Under the pieces are notes generated by a model that worked only from the letters and a program-made list of their open reading frames with translations, searched no databases and was not told the origin of the DNA. From contig NZ_KK211171.1 in NCBI RefSeq assembly GCF_000620705.1, positions 291,035 through 355,034 of the forward strand: a stretch of DNA of 64,000 bases, given 5' to 3'. Positions 33,048 to 41,133 of this stretch are shown here, one piece after another. Source of the stretch: Nocardioides sp. URHA0020. GTDB taxonomy: Bacteria; Actinomycetota; Actinomycetes; Propionibacteriales; Nocardioidaceae. A program made the translations under genes and the position numbers. The stretch's first letter is position 1, and every line of letters starts with the position of its first letter.

Positions 33048-33386
33048 TCAGGCGGCGACGTCGTTCTTGCGAGGACGCCCCCGAGGACGCTTGCGCGGGA
33101 TCACCACGCCCTGGAGGAAGAGCTGGCCTCCCCAGACGCCCCAGGGCTCGCGACGCTCGAGTGCGCCGTCGAGGCACATCGACCGGACGGGACAGTCCAG
33201 GCACAGTGCCTTCGCGAACTCCACGTCGTGCGGCGACTCCGCGAACCAGAGCTCGGGGTTGTTGGCCCGGCACGGCAGCAGGTCGTCGTCGACGCGGTCG
33301 GCCTCGTCGTGGAGCTGACCCAACGTGACCTCCTGGAAGGTCACCTCGGCAGTCCCATCGGTGCGGACGAGTTCACTGATGGTCAT
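33048..33386 (-). CDS. whiB7: WhiB7-type iron-sulfur transcription factor
   Basis: A 112-residue protein. The four [4Fe-4S] cysteines are C39 (LLPCRANN), C62, C65 (CLDCP) and C71. The GVWGG turn (83-87) that contacts sigma-A is present. The C-terminal AT-hook RGRPRK (102-107) is the WhiB7 hallmark and binds AT-rich DNA upstream of -35 boxes. WhiB7 activates intrinsic resistance to ribosome-targeting antibiotics. AAGGAGGTGAAAAAC before the ATG is an excellent ribosome binding site. An attenuator-like terminator and a leader ORF lie upstream. Confidence 0.95.
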   Translation of the reverse strand: MTISELVRTDGTAEVTFQEVTLGQLHDEADRVDDDLLPCRANNPELWFAESPHDVEFAKALCLDCPVRSMCLDGALERREPWGVWGGQLFLQGVVIPRKRPRGRPRKNDVAA

Positions 33387-33501
33387 GTTTTTCACCTCCT
33401 TCTGCTGACCTTGTCTCTGCTTTGCTGGCCCGATCGCTGGTGCGACCGGGTGCGGTCGTGGAACGCGGTCTTGGGAAACGCTGGGTTTCCGCAAACAAAA
33501 A

Positions 33502-33532
33502 GGCCGCGAATCCCGGTGAGGGATCCGCGGCC
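33502..33532 (-). terminator. Attenuator-like intrinsic terminator in the whiB7 leader
   Basis: On the minus strand GGCCGCGGATCCC and GGGATTCGCGGCC form a 13-bp stem (one G-U) with a 5-nt loop, followed by TTTTTGTTT. This true U-tract terminator lies 116 nt upstream of the whiB7 ATG and 24 nt after the leader ORF stop. Downstream GGAAAC/GTTTCC and CGACCG/CGGTCG pairs could form alternative structures. Confidence 0.85.
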
Positions 33533-33555
33533 TGGAGGCTGCCGAGCTGTTGGGG

Positions 33556-33795
33556 TCAACAGGTCGGTGGTCTCCAGGCAGAGTTCCCCGGGATGTAGGA
33601 CTGGGCGAGGCCCAGACCCGCCTTGACGGCGCCCGTGGTGCCGGCGATATCCACCAGCCGCTCGCGCACGACCGAGGTCGTCGAGGTACGGCGGGCAGCG
33701 GTGGCCGGCGTGACCACACCAAAGGCGTGGCCGGACATGGGCATGCCGAAGTCGGACGGGTTCGTCGCCGTCATCCAGAGCTTGTTGCTGTTCAC
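33556..33795 (-). CDS. Leader ORF upstream of whiB7
   Basis: A 79-residue frame starting at GTG 33795 with AAGGAGGTGG upstream. It reads MNSNKLWMTATNPSDFGMPM, continues TTSVVRERLVDIAGTTGAVK and ends SAWRPPTC. It ends just before the attenuator hairpin. In mycobacteria, whiB7 is known to be controlled by a translated upstream ORF and a terminator: ribosome stalling permits read-through. This ORF is in the right place but is longer than the ones I know, so it may instead be a small independent protein. Confidence 0.6.
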   Translation of the reverse strand: MNSNKLWMTATNPSDFGMPMSGHAFGVVTPATAARRTSTTSVVRERLVDIAGTTGAVKAGLGLAQSYIPGNSAWRPPTC

Positions 33796-33870
33796 GTGGG
33801 CCACCTCCTTCGGTTCGTCGTGCGCCGGTCGTGCCAGGACCGTGATGCGCTACTGATCAAGTGAGAGAAA

Positions 33871-33899
33871 ACTATCGGCTCATACAGGTAAGGGGCAAA
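33871..33899 (-). promoter_or_regulatory. Candidate whiB7 promoter
   Basis: Minus strand TTTGCC (33894-33899), 17-bp spacer, GATAGT (33871-33876). The sequence upstream of the -35 box (33900-33930) is AT-rich, as expected for WhiB7 autoregulation through its AT-hook. The boxes are weak matches. Confidence 0.4.
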
Positions 33900-33939
33900 C
33901 GATTTACTGCCCATTTCTCAAAAACTTTCTGCCACGCTC

Positions 33940-35982
33940 TCAGTTCACGAGCGTCAGCACGTCCTCGCCGTACTTCTCCACCTTCGAGCGGCCGATCCCG
34001 TTGATCCTCAGCAGTGCCTCGGGCGTGCTCGGCTTGTGCTCGGCGATCAGCTGCAGGGTCGCGTCGGTGAAGACGACGAACGCGGGCTTGCCCTCCTCGC
34101 CCGCGCGCTCCCGGCGCCAGTCGCGCAGCCGGTCGAACAACGCCTCGTCGTACGACGCCGGGCAGTCCGCGCACCGGCCGACCTTCTTCTCCGCACCGGT
34201 CGACAGCGGGCGGCCGCACTCGCGGCAGCTGGCGATCTTGCGGTGGCGAGGCGTCTCGCTGGTGGCACGGACCGAGTCGGGCAGCAGCGGGTCGAGGAAC
34301 CGCGACGGCTTGCGGGAGGCACGGCCTCCGGGGTTGCGCGCCAGCGACCAGGAGAGCGAGAGGTCGATCCGCGCCCGCGTCATGCCGACGTAGAGCAGCC
34401 GCCGCTCCTCCTCGATCGCCGCGGGGGTGTCGGCGTACGTGATCGGCAGGGTGCCGTCCTGGAGCCCGCACAGGAAGACCGAGTCCCACTCGAGGCCCTT
34501 GGCCGCGTGGAAGGTCGCGAGGGTGACGCCGTCGGCGACGGGCGCATGCTGCTCCGAGGCGCGGCGGTCGAGGTCGTCGACGAAGGCGTTGAGGTCGGGC
34601 AGGGCGCCGTCGAGCGGGGTGCGGGCGAACTCGGTCGCCTGGTTGACCAGCGCCTGCCAGGACTCCCAGCGGTCACGGGTCTGACCGCGACCGGTCGGCG
34701 CCTCGGCCTTCCAGCCCATGCCGCCCAGGATGCCGGTCACCGCGGTGACGATGCCGTCGTCGGCGCCCTCGCCGGAGCGGGCGGCGCCGCGCAGCCGCGT
34801 GACCGCCTCACGGACCTCGGGCCGGTCGAAGAAGCGGGCGGCGCCGCGGATGACGTACGGCACCCCGCGGGCCGAGAGCGCCTCCTCGAAGGACTCGGAC
34901 TGGGCGTTGATCCGGAACAGCACCGCGACCTCGGCGAGCGAGCGGCCGCCGTCGCGGAGCCGGGCGATCTGAGCGGCGACCGCGTCGGCCTCCGCGACCT
35001 CGTCGGGACGGGCGGTGTAGCTGACCGACGGGCCCGAGGACCGCTGCGCCCTCAGGTCGACGCCGCGGCTGTCCGAGCCCGCGAGCAGCGTGTTGGCGGC
35101 GTCGACGACCTCGGGCGTCGAGCGGTAGTTGCGGACCAGCTCGATCGACGCGGCCTGGGGGTACTCGGTGCGGAAGTCGCGCAGGTAGCGGGCGTCGGCA
35201 CCGGCGAAGGAGTAGATCGTCTGGGCGGGGTCGCCGACCACGCACAGCTCGTCCCGCCCGCCTAGCCAGAGCCGCAGCAGTGCCCACTGCAGCGGCGAGA
35301 CGTCCTGGAACTCGTCGACGACGAACCACTTGTACTGCCGGCGCACCTGCGCCGCGACCCGCTCGTCCTCGTCGAGGAGCCCGGCCGTCAGCAGCAGGAC
35401 GTCCTCCATGTCCATCCGGCCCTGGCCGCGCTTGACGTCCTCGTACGCCGCGAAGACGCGTGCCACGGTGTCGGGATCCTGGCCCGACACCACCCGGCCC
35501 CGGGCCTGGGCGATGCGGACGTAGTCGTCGGGGTGGACGTTGCTGACCTTGGCCCACTCGATCTCCGAGGCCAGGTCGCGCAACGACGCCTGGTCGGGCT
35601 TGATCCGGTGACGGCTGGCGGCGGAGGCGAGCAGGCCGATCTTCGACTCGATCAGGCTGGGCAGCTCGGTGCCCTGGACGCGCGGCCAGAAGTAGCGCAG
35701 CTGCCGGAGCGCGGCGGAGTGGAAGGTCCTGGCCTGGACGCCGCCGGCGCCCAGCGCACGGAGCCGACCCCGCATCTCGCCCGCCGCCCGGGTCGTGAAC
35801 GTGACCGCCAGGACCTCCGTCGGGGCGTAGACCCCGGTCGCCACCCCGTGGGCGATCCGGTGGGTGATCGCGCGGGTCTTGCCGGTGCCGGCACCCGCCA
35901 GCACCCGGACCGGCCCGCGGAGCGCCTCGGCGACCTGGCGCTGCTCGGGATCGAGGGCGGACAGCAGGTCGGGGGCGGGCAT
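33940..35982 (-). CDS. uvrD2: UvrD2-type DNA helicase with HRDC domain
   Basis: A 680-residue superfamily 1A helicase. Walker A is AGAGTGKTRAITHRIA (about 29-44), motif II is VDEFQDVSPLQ, and motif VI is LYVGMTRARIDL. After the motor comes a tetracysteine element (CRECGRPLSTG and GRCADCP) and a C-terminal HRDC domain (EALLRINGIGRSKVEKYGED). This domain order is that of mycobacterial UvrD2. It unwinds DNA in the 3'-5' direction during repair. ATG 35982 is preceded by GGAG; a TTG at 35994 is less likely. The next gene, mrx1, is divergent. Confidence 0.93.
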   Translation of the reverse strand: MPAPDLLSALDPEQRQVAEALRGPVRVLAGAGTGKTRAITHRIAHGVATGVYAPTEVLAVTFTTRAAGEMRGRLRALGAGGVQARTFHSAALRQLRYFWPRVQGTELPSLIESKIGLLASAASRHRIKPDQASLRDLASEIEWAKVSNVHPDDYVRIAQARGRVVSGQDPDTVARVFAAYEDVKRGQGRMDMEDVLLLTAGLLDEDERVAAQVRRQYKWFVVDEFQDVSPLQWALLRLWLGGRDELCVVGDPAQTIYSFAGADARYLRDFRTEYPQAASIELVRNYRSTPEVVDAANTLLAGSDSRGVDLRAQRSSGPSVSYTARPDEVAEADAVAAQIARLRDGGRSLAEVAVLFRINAQSESFEEALSARGVPYVIRGAARFFDRPEVREAVTRLRGAARSGEGADDGIVTAVTGILGGMGWKAEAPTGRGQTRDRWESWQALVNQATEFARTPLDGALPDLNAFVDDLDRRASEQHAPVADGVTLATFHAAKGLEWDSVFLCGLQDGTLPITYADTPAAIEEERRLLYVGMTRARIDLSLSWSLARNPGGRASRKPSRFLDPLLPDSVRATSETPRHRKIASCRECGRPLSTGAEKKVGRCADCPASYDEALFDRLRDWRRERAGEEGKPAFVVFTDATLQLIAEHKPSTPEALLRINGIGRSKVEKYGEDVLTLVN

Positions 35983-36062
35983 CCGGGGGAACAACTCCTG
36001 CGCTGCGATGGTTGGATCAGGCGGACGAACAACACCCTAGACGTCGGAGGCGACAGTCCCAG

Positions 36063-36317
36063 ATGAGCAGCCCCTTCACGATGTACACCACTCCCTGGTG
36101 CGGCTACTGCCACCGGCTGAAGAGCCAGCTGGACCGCGAAGGCATCGCGTTCGACATCGTCGACATCGAGCAGGACCCGAGCGCGACGCAGATCGTCGAG
36201 TCCGCCAACAACGGCAACCAGACGGTCCCGACGCTGGTCTACACCGACGGCACCGCGCAGACGAACCCGTCGCTCGCGCAGGTCAAGGCGAAGATCGCGG
36301 AGCTCGCGAGCGCCTGA
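36063..36317 (+). CDS. mrx1: Mycoredoxin Mrx1 (glutaredoxin-like)
   Basis: An 84-residue thioredoxin-fold protein with the active site TPWCGYCHRL (Cys13, Cys16) and the cis-proline segment NQTVPTLVYTDG. Mycoredoxins reduce mycothiol mixed disulfides in actinobacteria. The gene is placed between uvrD2 and nudC, as in mycobacteria. ATG 36063 is used because the upstream in-frame extension is Arg-rich and not conserved. Confidence 0.93.
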   Translation: MSSPFTMYTTPWCGYCHRLKSQLDREGIAFDIVDIEQDPSATQIVESANNGNQTVPTLVYTDGTAQTNPSLAQVKAKIAELASA

Positions 36318-36320
36318 GCG

Positions 36321-37229
36321 TCACCAGGCTCCGGGGAGCGGGCCGCCGTACCAGTGCTCGACCAGCGACCGGCTGATCGAGACGCCGCCGGGGAGCACGA
36401 CCGAGCCGGCCTCGGCCAGGTCCTTCATCTCGGCGCGGGTGAACCAGCGCGCCTCCTCGATCTCGTGCTCGTCGACGGTGATGTCGGTCGACACGGCCCG
36501 GCCGATCATGCCCAGCATCAGGCTGGCCGGCAGCGGCCACGGCTGGTTGCCGAAGTACTCGACCTCGCCGACCTGGACGCCGACCTCCTCGGCCACCTCC
36601 CGGCGCACGGCGTCCTCGAGAGTCTCGCCCGGCTCGCAGAAGCCGGCGAGCGTCGAGAAGCGCCCCTCGGGCCAGACCGCCTGACGCCCGAGCAGGCAGC
36701 GCTCGTCCTCGGACCCGGGCTCGCCGTGGGTGACGACCATGATCACCGCCGGGTCCGTGCGCGGGAACTGGGTGTGGCCGTTGGCGCACCGCAGCTCGTG
36801 GCCGGACTTCACCGGTGCGAGCGGCTCGCCGCAGCGCGGGCAGTAGTGAGTCACGAAGAGCCACTCGGCCAGGCCGAGCGCGTGGAGGAGCAGCGGTGCG
36901 GCGTCCACGGCCCCGTCGGCCAGCGAGGGCAGCAGGCCGCGCAGCGGCGTCCACTCCCCCTTCGCGGACCTCGAGATCTCCGCGTCCACGATGACGGCGA
37001 ACCACGCCAGGCCGTCGTGCTCGCCGAGCAGCACCCGCAGGCCGTCGGGCGCATCGGCCGGCGAGACCCAGTCGATGCGGCCGTCGACCGGCTTGATCCG
37101 GGTCCCGGACACCACCAGGACCCGGGTGCCCGGGTCGGCCCACTGCTCCTCGAGCCAGGCGTCGTCCGCACGACGTACGGCGACCCGGTCGTGGGCGTTG
37201 GCGGAGAGCTGCTCGTGCGCGTAGGTCAC
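36321..37229 (-). CDS. nudC: NAD(+) diphosphatase NudC
   Basis: A 302-residue protein. It has a zinc ribbon (YCPRCGEPLAPVKSG, then CANGHTQFPRTDPAVIMVVT), a Nudix box (GFCEPGETLEDAVRREVAEE) and the NADH-pyrophosphatase signature NQPWPLPASLMLG (SQPWPFPxS in the standard form). It cleaves NAD(H) to NMN and AMP and can remove NAD caps from RNA. GTG 37229 (VTYAHEQLSANAHDRVAVRR) is preferred to the ORF start at 37268, which would overlap the divergent deoD gene. Confidence 0.92.
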   Translation of the reverse strand: MTYAHEQLSANAHDRVAVRRADDAWLEEQWADPGTRVLVVSGTRIKPVDGRIDWVSPADAPDGLRVLLGEHDGLAWFAVIVDAEISRSAKGEWTPLRGLLPSLADGAVDAAPLLLHALGLAEWLFVTHYCPRCGEPLAPVKSGHELRCANGHTQFPRTDPAVIMVVTHGEPGSEDERCLLGRQAVWPEGRFSTLAGFCEPGETLEDAVRREVAEEVGVQVGEVEYFGNQPWPLPASLMLGMIGRAVSTDITVDEHEIEEARWFTRAEMKDLAEAGSVVLPGGVSISRSLVEHWYGGPLPGAW

Positions 37230-37254
37230 GTGGACCGAGGCTAGTCTCCTGCCA

Positions 37255-37992
37255 GTGAGCACCCACATCGGAGCCCGGCCCGGAGAGATCGCCCCCCTCG
37301 TCCTGATGCCGGGCGACCCCCTGCGCGCCCGGTGGATCGCGGAGACCTTCCTCGAGGACGCCCGCTGCTACACCGAGGTGCGGGGGATGTACGGCTACAC
37401 CGGCACCTGGCAGGGGCATCGCGTCTCCGTCCAGGGCTCCGGCATGGGGCAGCCGTCGCTGGCCATCTACGCCAACGAGCTCTTCACGGAGTACGACGTG
37501 CAGGCGGTCGTCCGGGTCGGCTCCTGCGGTGCGATGACCGAGCGGGTCGCCGTGCGCGACATCGTCATCGCGTCGGGTGCGTGCACCGACTCGTCGATGA
37601 ACCGGATCCGCTTCGAGGGCCTCGACTACGCGCCGGTCGCCGACTTCGGTCTGCTGCGCGCCGCCCACGACGCCGCCGTCGCGCGGCGACTCGACGAGGC
37701 CGTGCACGTCGGGCTGATCTACAGCAGCGACTCGTTCTACCCGGCGCGACCGGAGCTGGCGGCGCGGATGGTGGAGTACGGCGTGCTCGCGGTCGAGATG
37801 GAGGCCAGCGCCCTCTACACGCTCGCCGCCAAGCACGGCCGTCGCGCCCTGGCGATCTGCACGGTCTCCGACCACATCGTGACCGGTGAGGAGACCACAT
37901 CGCAGGAGCGCGAGCAGACCTTCGGGGCGATGGTGGAGATCGCGCTGACGGCGGGCGTGTCCGGCGCGGGCGGTTTCGAGGCTCAGGCCTAG
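37255..37992 (+). CDS. deoD: DeoD-type purine nucleoside phosphorylase
   Basis: A 245-residue protein. LMPGDPLRARWIAETFLEDA, QGSGMGQPSLAIYANELFTE, VVRVGSCGAM and VEMEASALYTLAAKHGRRAL are the phosphate and base/ribose binding segments of the hexameric (DeoD) class. It splits purine nucleosides with phosphate for salvage. GTG start, only weak ribosome binding. A complex inverted repeat follows the stop and may end transcription. Confidence 0.93.
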   Translation: MSTHIGARPGEIAPLVLMPGDPLRARWIAETFLEDARCYTEVRGMYGYTGTWQGHRVSVQGSGMGQPSLAIYANELFTEYDVQAVVRVGSCGAMTERVAVRDIVIASGACTDSSMNRIRFEGLDYAPVADFGLLRAAHDAAVARRLDEAVHVGLIYSSDSFYPARPELAARMVEYGVLAVEMEASALYTLAAKHGRRALAICTVSDHIVTGEETTSQEREQTFGAMVEIALTAGVSGAGGFEAQA

Positions 37993-37994
37993 CG

Positions 37995-38066
37995 GCCTTC
38001 GCACCTCAACCACCGTTCGGTGGTTGAGGTGCGAAGGCGCCCTGGCGCCTGAGCCTCGAAACCACC
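37995..38066. repeat. REP-like palindromic repeat with perfect 20-bp hairpin
   Basis: GCCTTCGCACCTCAACCACC and its exact complement (38019-38038) flank a GTTC loop. The right arm begins the repeat unit GGTGGTTGAGGTGCGA ... GAGCCTCGAAACCACC (38019-38066), which recurs at 62731-63073. It can also act as the deoD terminator. Confidence 0.85.
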
Positions 38067-38108
38067 GGCCGCCCGGATTACCTCGGGGGTCGCCGACGTT
38101 CACCTGGC

Positions 38109-39182
38109 GTGGAGATCTACGACGCGGTGGTGATCGGCGCGGGCCAGGCCGGCCTGTCGGCGTCGTACCACCTCAAGCGGCGCGGGATCTCCCACGTCGT
38201 GCTCGACGCGGACGCGGCACCGGGCGGGGCCTGGCAGCACCGCTGGGACTCCCTCACGATGCACGACGTGCACGGGATCGCCGCGCTGCCGGACAGCCGC
38301 CCGCCGGGCACGCCCGACGGGCGCGCCAACACGGTGGTGCCGGCGTACTTCGGCGACTACGAGCGCACCCACGACCTGCCGGTGCTGCGGCCGGTGCGGG
38401 TCGATCGGGTGGTCGAGGCCGGTGACCTGCTGGTGGTGCGCGCCGGCGAGCGCAGCTGGACCACCCGCACCGTGGTCAACGCGACCGGCACCTGGACGCA
38501 GCCGCACCTGCCCTTCTACCCCGGCGGCGCCGACTTCGGCGGCGAGCAGCTGCACACCGTGTCCTACCCCGGACCCGAGCACTTCCGGGGCAGGCGGGTC
38601 GTCGTCGTGGGTGGCGGGGCGTCGGCGGTGCAGCTCCTCGGCGAGATCGCGCCGGTCGCCGCCGCCACTCTCTGGGTGACCCGGCGCGAGCCGGTGTGGC
38701 GCACCGACGAGTTCAACCCCGACCGCGGGCGCGAGGCGGTCGCCCTGGTCGAGGAGCGGGTACGCCGGGGACTGCCACCGGCCAGCGTGGTGAGCGTGAC
38801 GGGGCTGGCGCTGCGCGAGCAGGAGGCAGCGGCCTCGCTGCTCGGTGCGTACGAGCGGCACCCCATGTTCACGGGCATCGAGCCCGACGGCGTACGCCTG
38901 CCTCCGTCGGCGGGCGCCGGGCCCGGCGAGCTGTGGCCGGCCGACACGATCCTCTGGGCCACCGGCTTCCGGCCGGCGATCGGCCACCTCGCACCGCTCC
39001 ACCTGCGCTCCGAGCACGGGGGCATCCGGCTCGACGGCACCACCGCGGTCACCGACCCCCGGGTGCAGCTGGTCGGCTACGGACCGTCGGCGAGCACCAT
39101 CGGTGCCAACCGGGCCGGGCGGGTGGCCGCGCGCGGGGTCGCCGCCTGGCTGGGCGAGCACGGCGCCGAGGACGTCGCCTAG
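38109..39182 (+). CDS. FAD/NAD(P)-dependent flavin monooxygenase-like protein
   Basis: A 357-residue protein. The first Rossmann fold is DAVVIGAGQAGLSASYHLKR with PGGAWQHRWDSL behind it. A second nucleotide-binding site, RRVVVVGGGASAVQLLGEIA, lies near 165. The ATGF-type linker is LWATGFRPAIGHL. This fits the class B monooxygenase/CzcO-like family, which oxidises small organic compounds or, in CzcO proteins, associates with metal transport. No metal transporter is adjacent. GTG start, next to the repeat element. Confidence 0.85.
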   Translation: MEIYDAVVIGAGQAGLSASYHLKRRGISHVVLDADAAPGGAWQHRWDSLTMHDVHGIAALPDSRPPGTPDGRANTVVPAYFGDYERTHDLPVLRPVRVDRVVEAGDLLVVRAGERSWTTRTVVNATGTWTQPHLPFYPGGADFGGEQLHTVSYPGPEHFRGRRVVVVGGGASAVQLLGEIAPVAAATLWVTRREPVWRTDEFNPDRGREAVALVEERVRRGLPPASVVSVTGLALREQEAAASLLGAYERHPMFTGIEPDGVRLPPSAGAGPGELWPADTILWATGFRPAIGHLAPLHLRSEHGGIRLDGTTAVTDPRVQLVGYGPSASTIGANRAGRVAARGVAAWLGEHGAEDVA

Positions 39183-39202
39183 TCCTCCGCGCGGTCCCTC
39201 CG

Positions 39203-41080
39203 TCAGGTCCGCGGCACCCGCCGGATGACGCCCTCGGGGTTGGGGACGCCGGTCAGGTCCGCCACCGTCTCGGGGTCGGCCGCGGCGACCACCGCGGCCG
39301 CCCGGTCCAGCGCGTCCGAGAGCTCCTCGGCCAGCGTCCGGGTCGCGGTCCGGGTGAAGGGGTACGACGGCGGGGGGTCCTGCCCGACGCCCAGTGCGGC
39401 CCGGCCGTTGGCGTACGAGCCCAGCCACGCCGGCATGCAGGCGAGGAAGGCGCGGTAACGGACCCACCGGTGGTTGTCCCACCCGGTCGCGTGCGGCGGT
39501 CGGTAGTGGTCCGTGCCGAACTGCTCGACCATCGCGTCCGCGGCGGCCCGGCCGCGGGCGCCCAGGTCGTCGATCACCTGCTGCTGCATGTCGAGGTTGA
39601 GCCCGCCCTCACGGTCGGTCTGGAAGACCTTGACGATCCGGTCGCGGTAGCCGGGGAACTGCAGGTGCGAGGAGTCGTTCCAGTTGCGGGCAGTGTCGAA
39701 GGCGAGGCCGGCGAAGCCGGTGAGGGCACCCAGACCCGACGTGGCGAGGGGGGAGTACGTCGGCGCGATGACGTCGTTGTTGCGGGCGTACTCGATGTTG
39801 TGACGCTGGTCGGGGTCGGGGACGCGGCCCTCGGGGAAGGCGCCCAGGTTGATCGCGAAGGTGGGCCTGGTCGGCAGCGCGCCGTCGAAGAACTGCACCG
39901 GGAAGTTGCTGCACAGCCCGCCGTCGGAGAACCACACCTCTCGGAAGGTGACCGGGCCGACCGCGGGCGGCGTCCGCCCGCGCAGTGCGGCGCGCGCGGA
40001 CGCGAGCGACGTACGGGTGTCGGGCGCCGCGAAGTCGATGTCCCACATCGGGACCGCCGAGATCAGCCCCGGGAAGCTGAGCGAGAGCCGGGTGGCGACG
40101 ATGACCGGCAGCGACCGGGCAGGAGGCAGGCGGCGCAGCCCACGTCGGGAGGCGAGCAGGTCGAGCCACGCCGTCTCGGTCGTGACCTCGTCGACGTCGG
40201 CGGGCACCGGGTCACTGCCGGCGAGGAGCGCCACCATCACGTGCTCCGGGAAGAGCGTGCGCCACACCTGCTCGTCGTAGAAGAAGCTCCGCACGTCCAT
40301 CGGCAGCTCGAAGGGGCGCCCGTAGCTCAGGCAGGTGGTGATCATCCGCAGGTCGATCTCGGGGTGGGCCGGGATCGGCGCTCCGAAGCCGGCCACCGGC
40401 CGCACCGCCGCACCGGTCCACAGGTCACCGAAGAGCAACGGCCGCTGGTCCGACGTCAGTCCGGCGGCCTCGTCGATCGCGTCGCCGAGCCAGTCGGTGA
40501 AGCCCGGCCTGCCGTCGGCCCCGAGGCCGCGGCAGATGCCGAACAGGTTGGCCGGGACGGCGACGGTCACGACCCGGTGGAGGCGCACGGCGACGGCGAC
40601 CAGCCAGCCCGCCGGCACCAGCGCGACGCCCACGACAGCCAGCAGCACTCCCGCGAGACCCCCGGACAGCAGCCCGATCACGATGGCAGCGATCCCGGGG
40701 GCGATGCCGATCAGCGACGCGACCGGGAAGCCGACCAGCGCGCCCCGCAGGACGCCGGCCCGGCCCGAGCGCAGGTAGGCGAACAGCAGCCGCAGCAGCC
40801 CGGAGGTGGCTGGCTGCGGGTGGAAGAGCTCGCCGAGCGCTCCCCCGCCCAGACTGGTGGGCAGCCTGGCCAGGACGTCGAAGCCGCCGCTCTCGCGCCC
40901 GAACTCGGCCGCCGCACCGACCGCCGCTCCGATGGCGCCGGCCGACGTGCCGCCCAGCCCACGGAAGCGGTAGGTCTCCGCGAGGCGCACCAGAGCCGCC
41001 GGGTAGATCACCCCGGAGGTGATGCCACCCTTCATCACCAGGTCGCACTGCAGCTCCGGCACCTCTGTGGTCACACCCAT
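39203..41080 (-). CDS. Patatin-like phospholipase with membrane insert
   Basis: A 625-residue protein. The Ser-Asp dyad of patatins is visible: Ser46 in GLGGTSAGAIGAAVG and Asp386 in WFSDGGLCSNFPVQFF. The oxyanion loop is KGGITSGVIYPAAL. Between about 120 and 185 an insert holds two or three hydrophobic helices (LIGIAPGIAAIVIGLLSGGL), so the enzyme is membrane-bound. It would hydrolyse lipids at the membrane. Patatins can be phage-defence effectors (CapV), but no CD-NTase gene lies nearby, so a housekeeping or stress role is as likely. Confidence 0.85.
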   Translation of the reverse strand: MGVTTEVPELQCDLVMKGGITSGVIYPAALVRLAETYRFRGLGGTSAGAIGAAVGAAAEFGRESGGFDVLARLPTSLGGGALGELFHPQPATSGLLRLLFAYLRSGRAGVLRGALVGFPVASLIGIAPGIAAIVIGLLSGGLAGVLLAVVGVALVPAGWLVAVAVRLHRVVTVAVPANLFGICRGLGADGRPGFTDWLGDAIDEAAGLTSDQRPLLFGDLWTGAAVRPVAGFGAPIPAHPEIDLRMITTCLSYGRPFELPMDVRSFFYDEQVWRTLFPEHVMVALLAGSDPVPADVDEVTTETAWLDLLASRRGLRRLPPARSLPVIVATRLSLSFPGLISAVPMWDIDFAAPDTRTSLASARAALRGRTPPAVGPVTFREVWFSDGGLCSNFPVQFFDGALPTRPTFAINLGAFPEGRVPDPDQRHNIEYARNNDVIAPTYSPLATSGLGALTGFAGLAFDTARNWNDSSHLQFPGYRDRIVKVFQTDREGGLNLDMQQQVIDDLGARGRAAADAMVEQFGTDHYRPPHATGWDNHRWVRYRAFLACMPAWLGSYANGRAALGVGQDPPPSYPFTRTATRTLAEELSDALDRAAAVVAAADPETVADLTGVPNPEGVIRRVPRT

Positions 41081-41133
41081 GTCCGCCTCCGAGATCGTGG
41101 CCCCTGCGACAGTGTGGCCGACGGAGGCGTCGA

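Noticed and set aside
39203..41080. Patatin as part of a CBASS-type phage-defence operon
   Set aside because: No CD-NTase, E1/E2/JAB or other defence gene is adjacent; neighbours are a monooxygenase and adnB.
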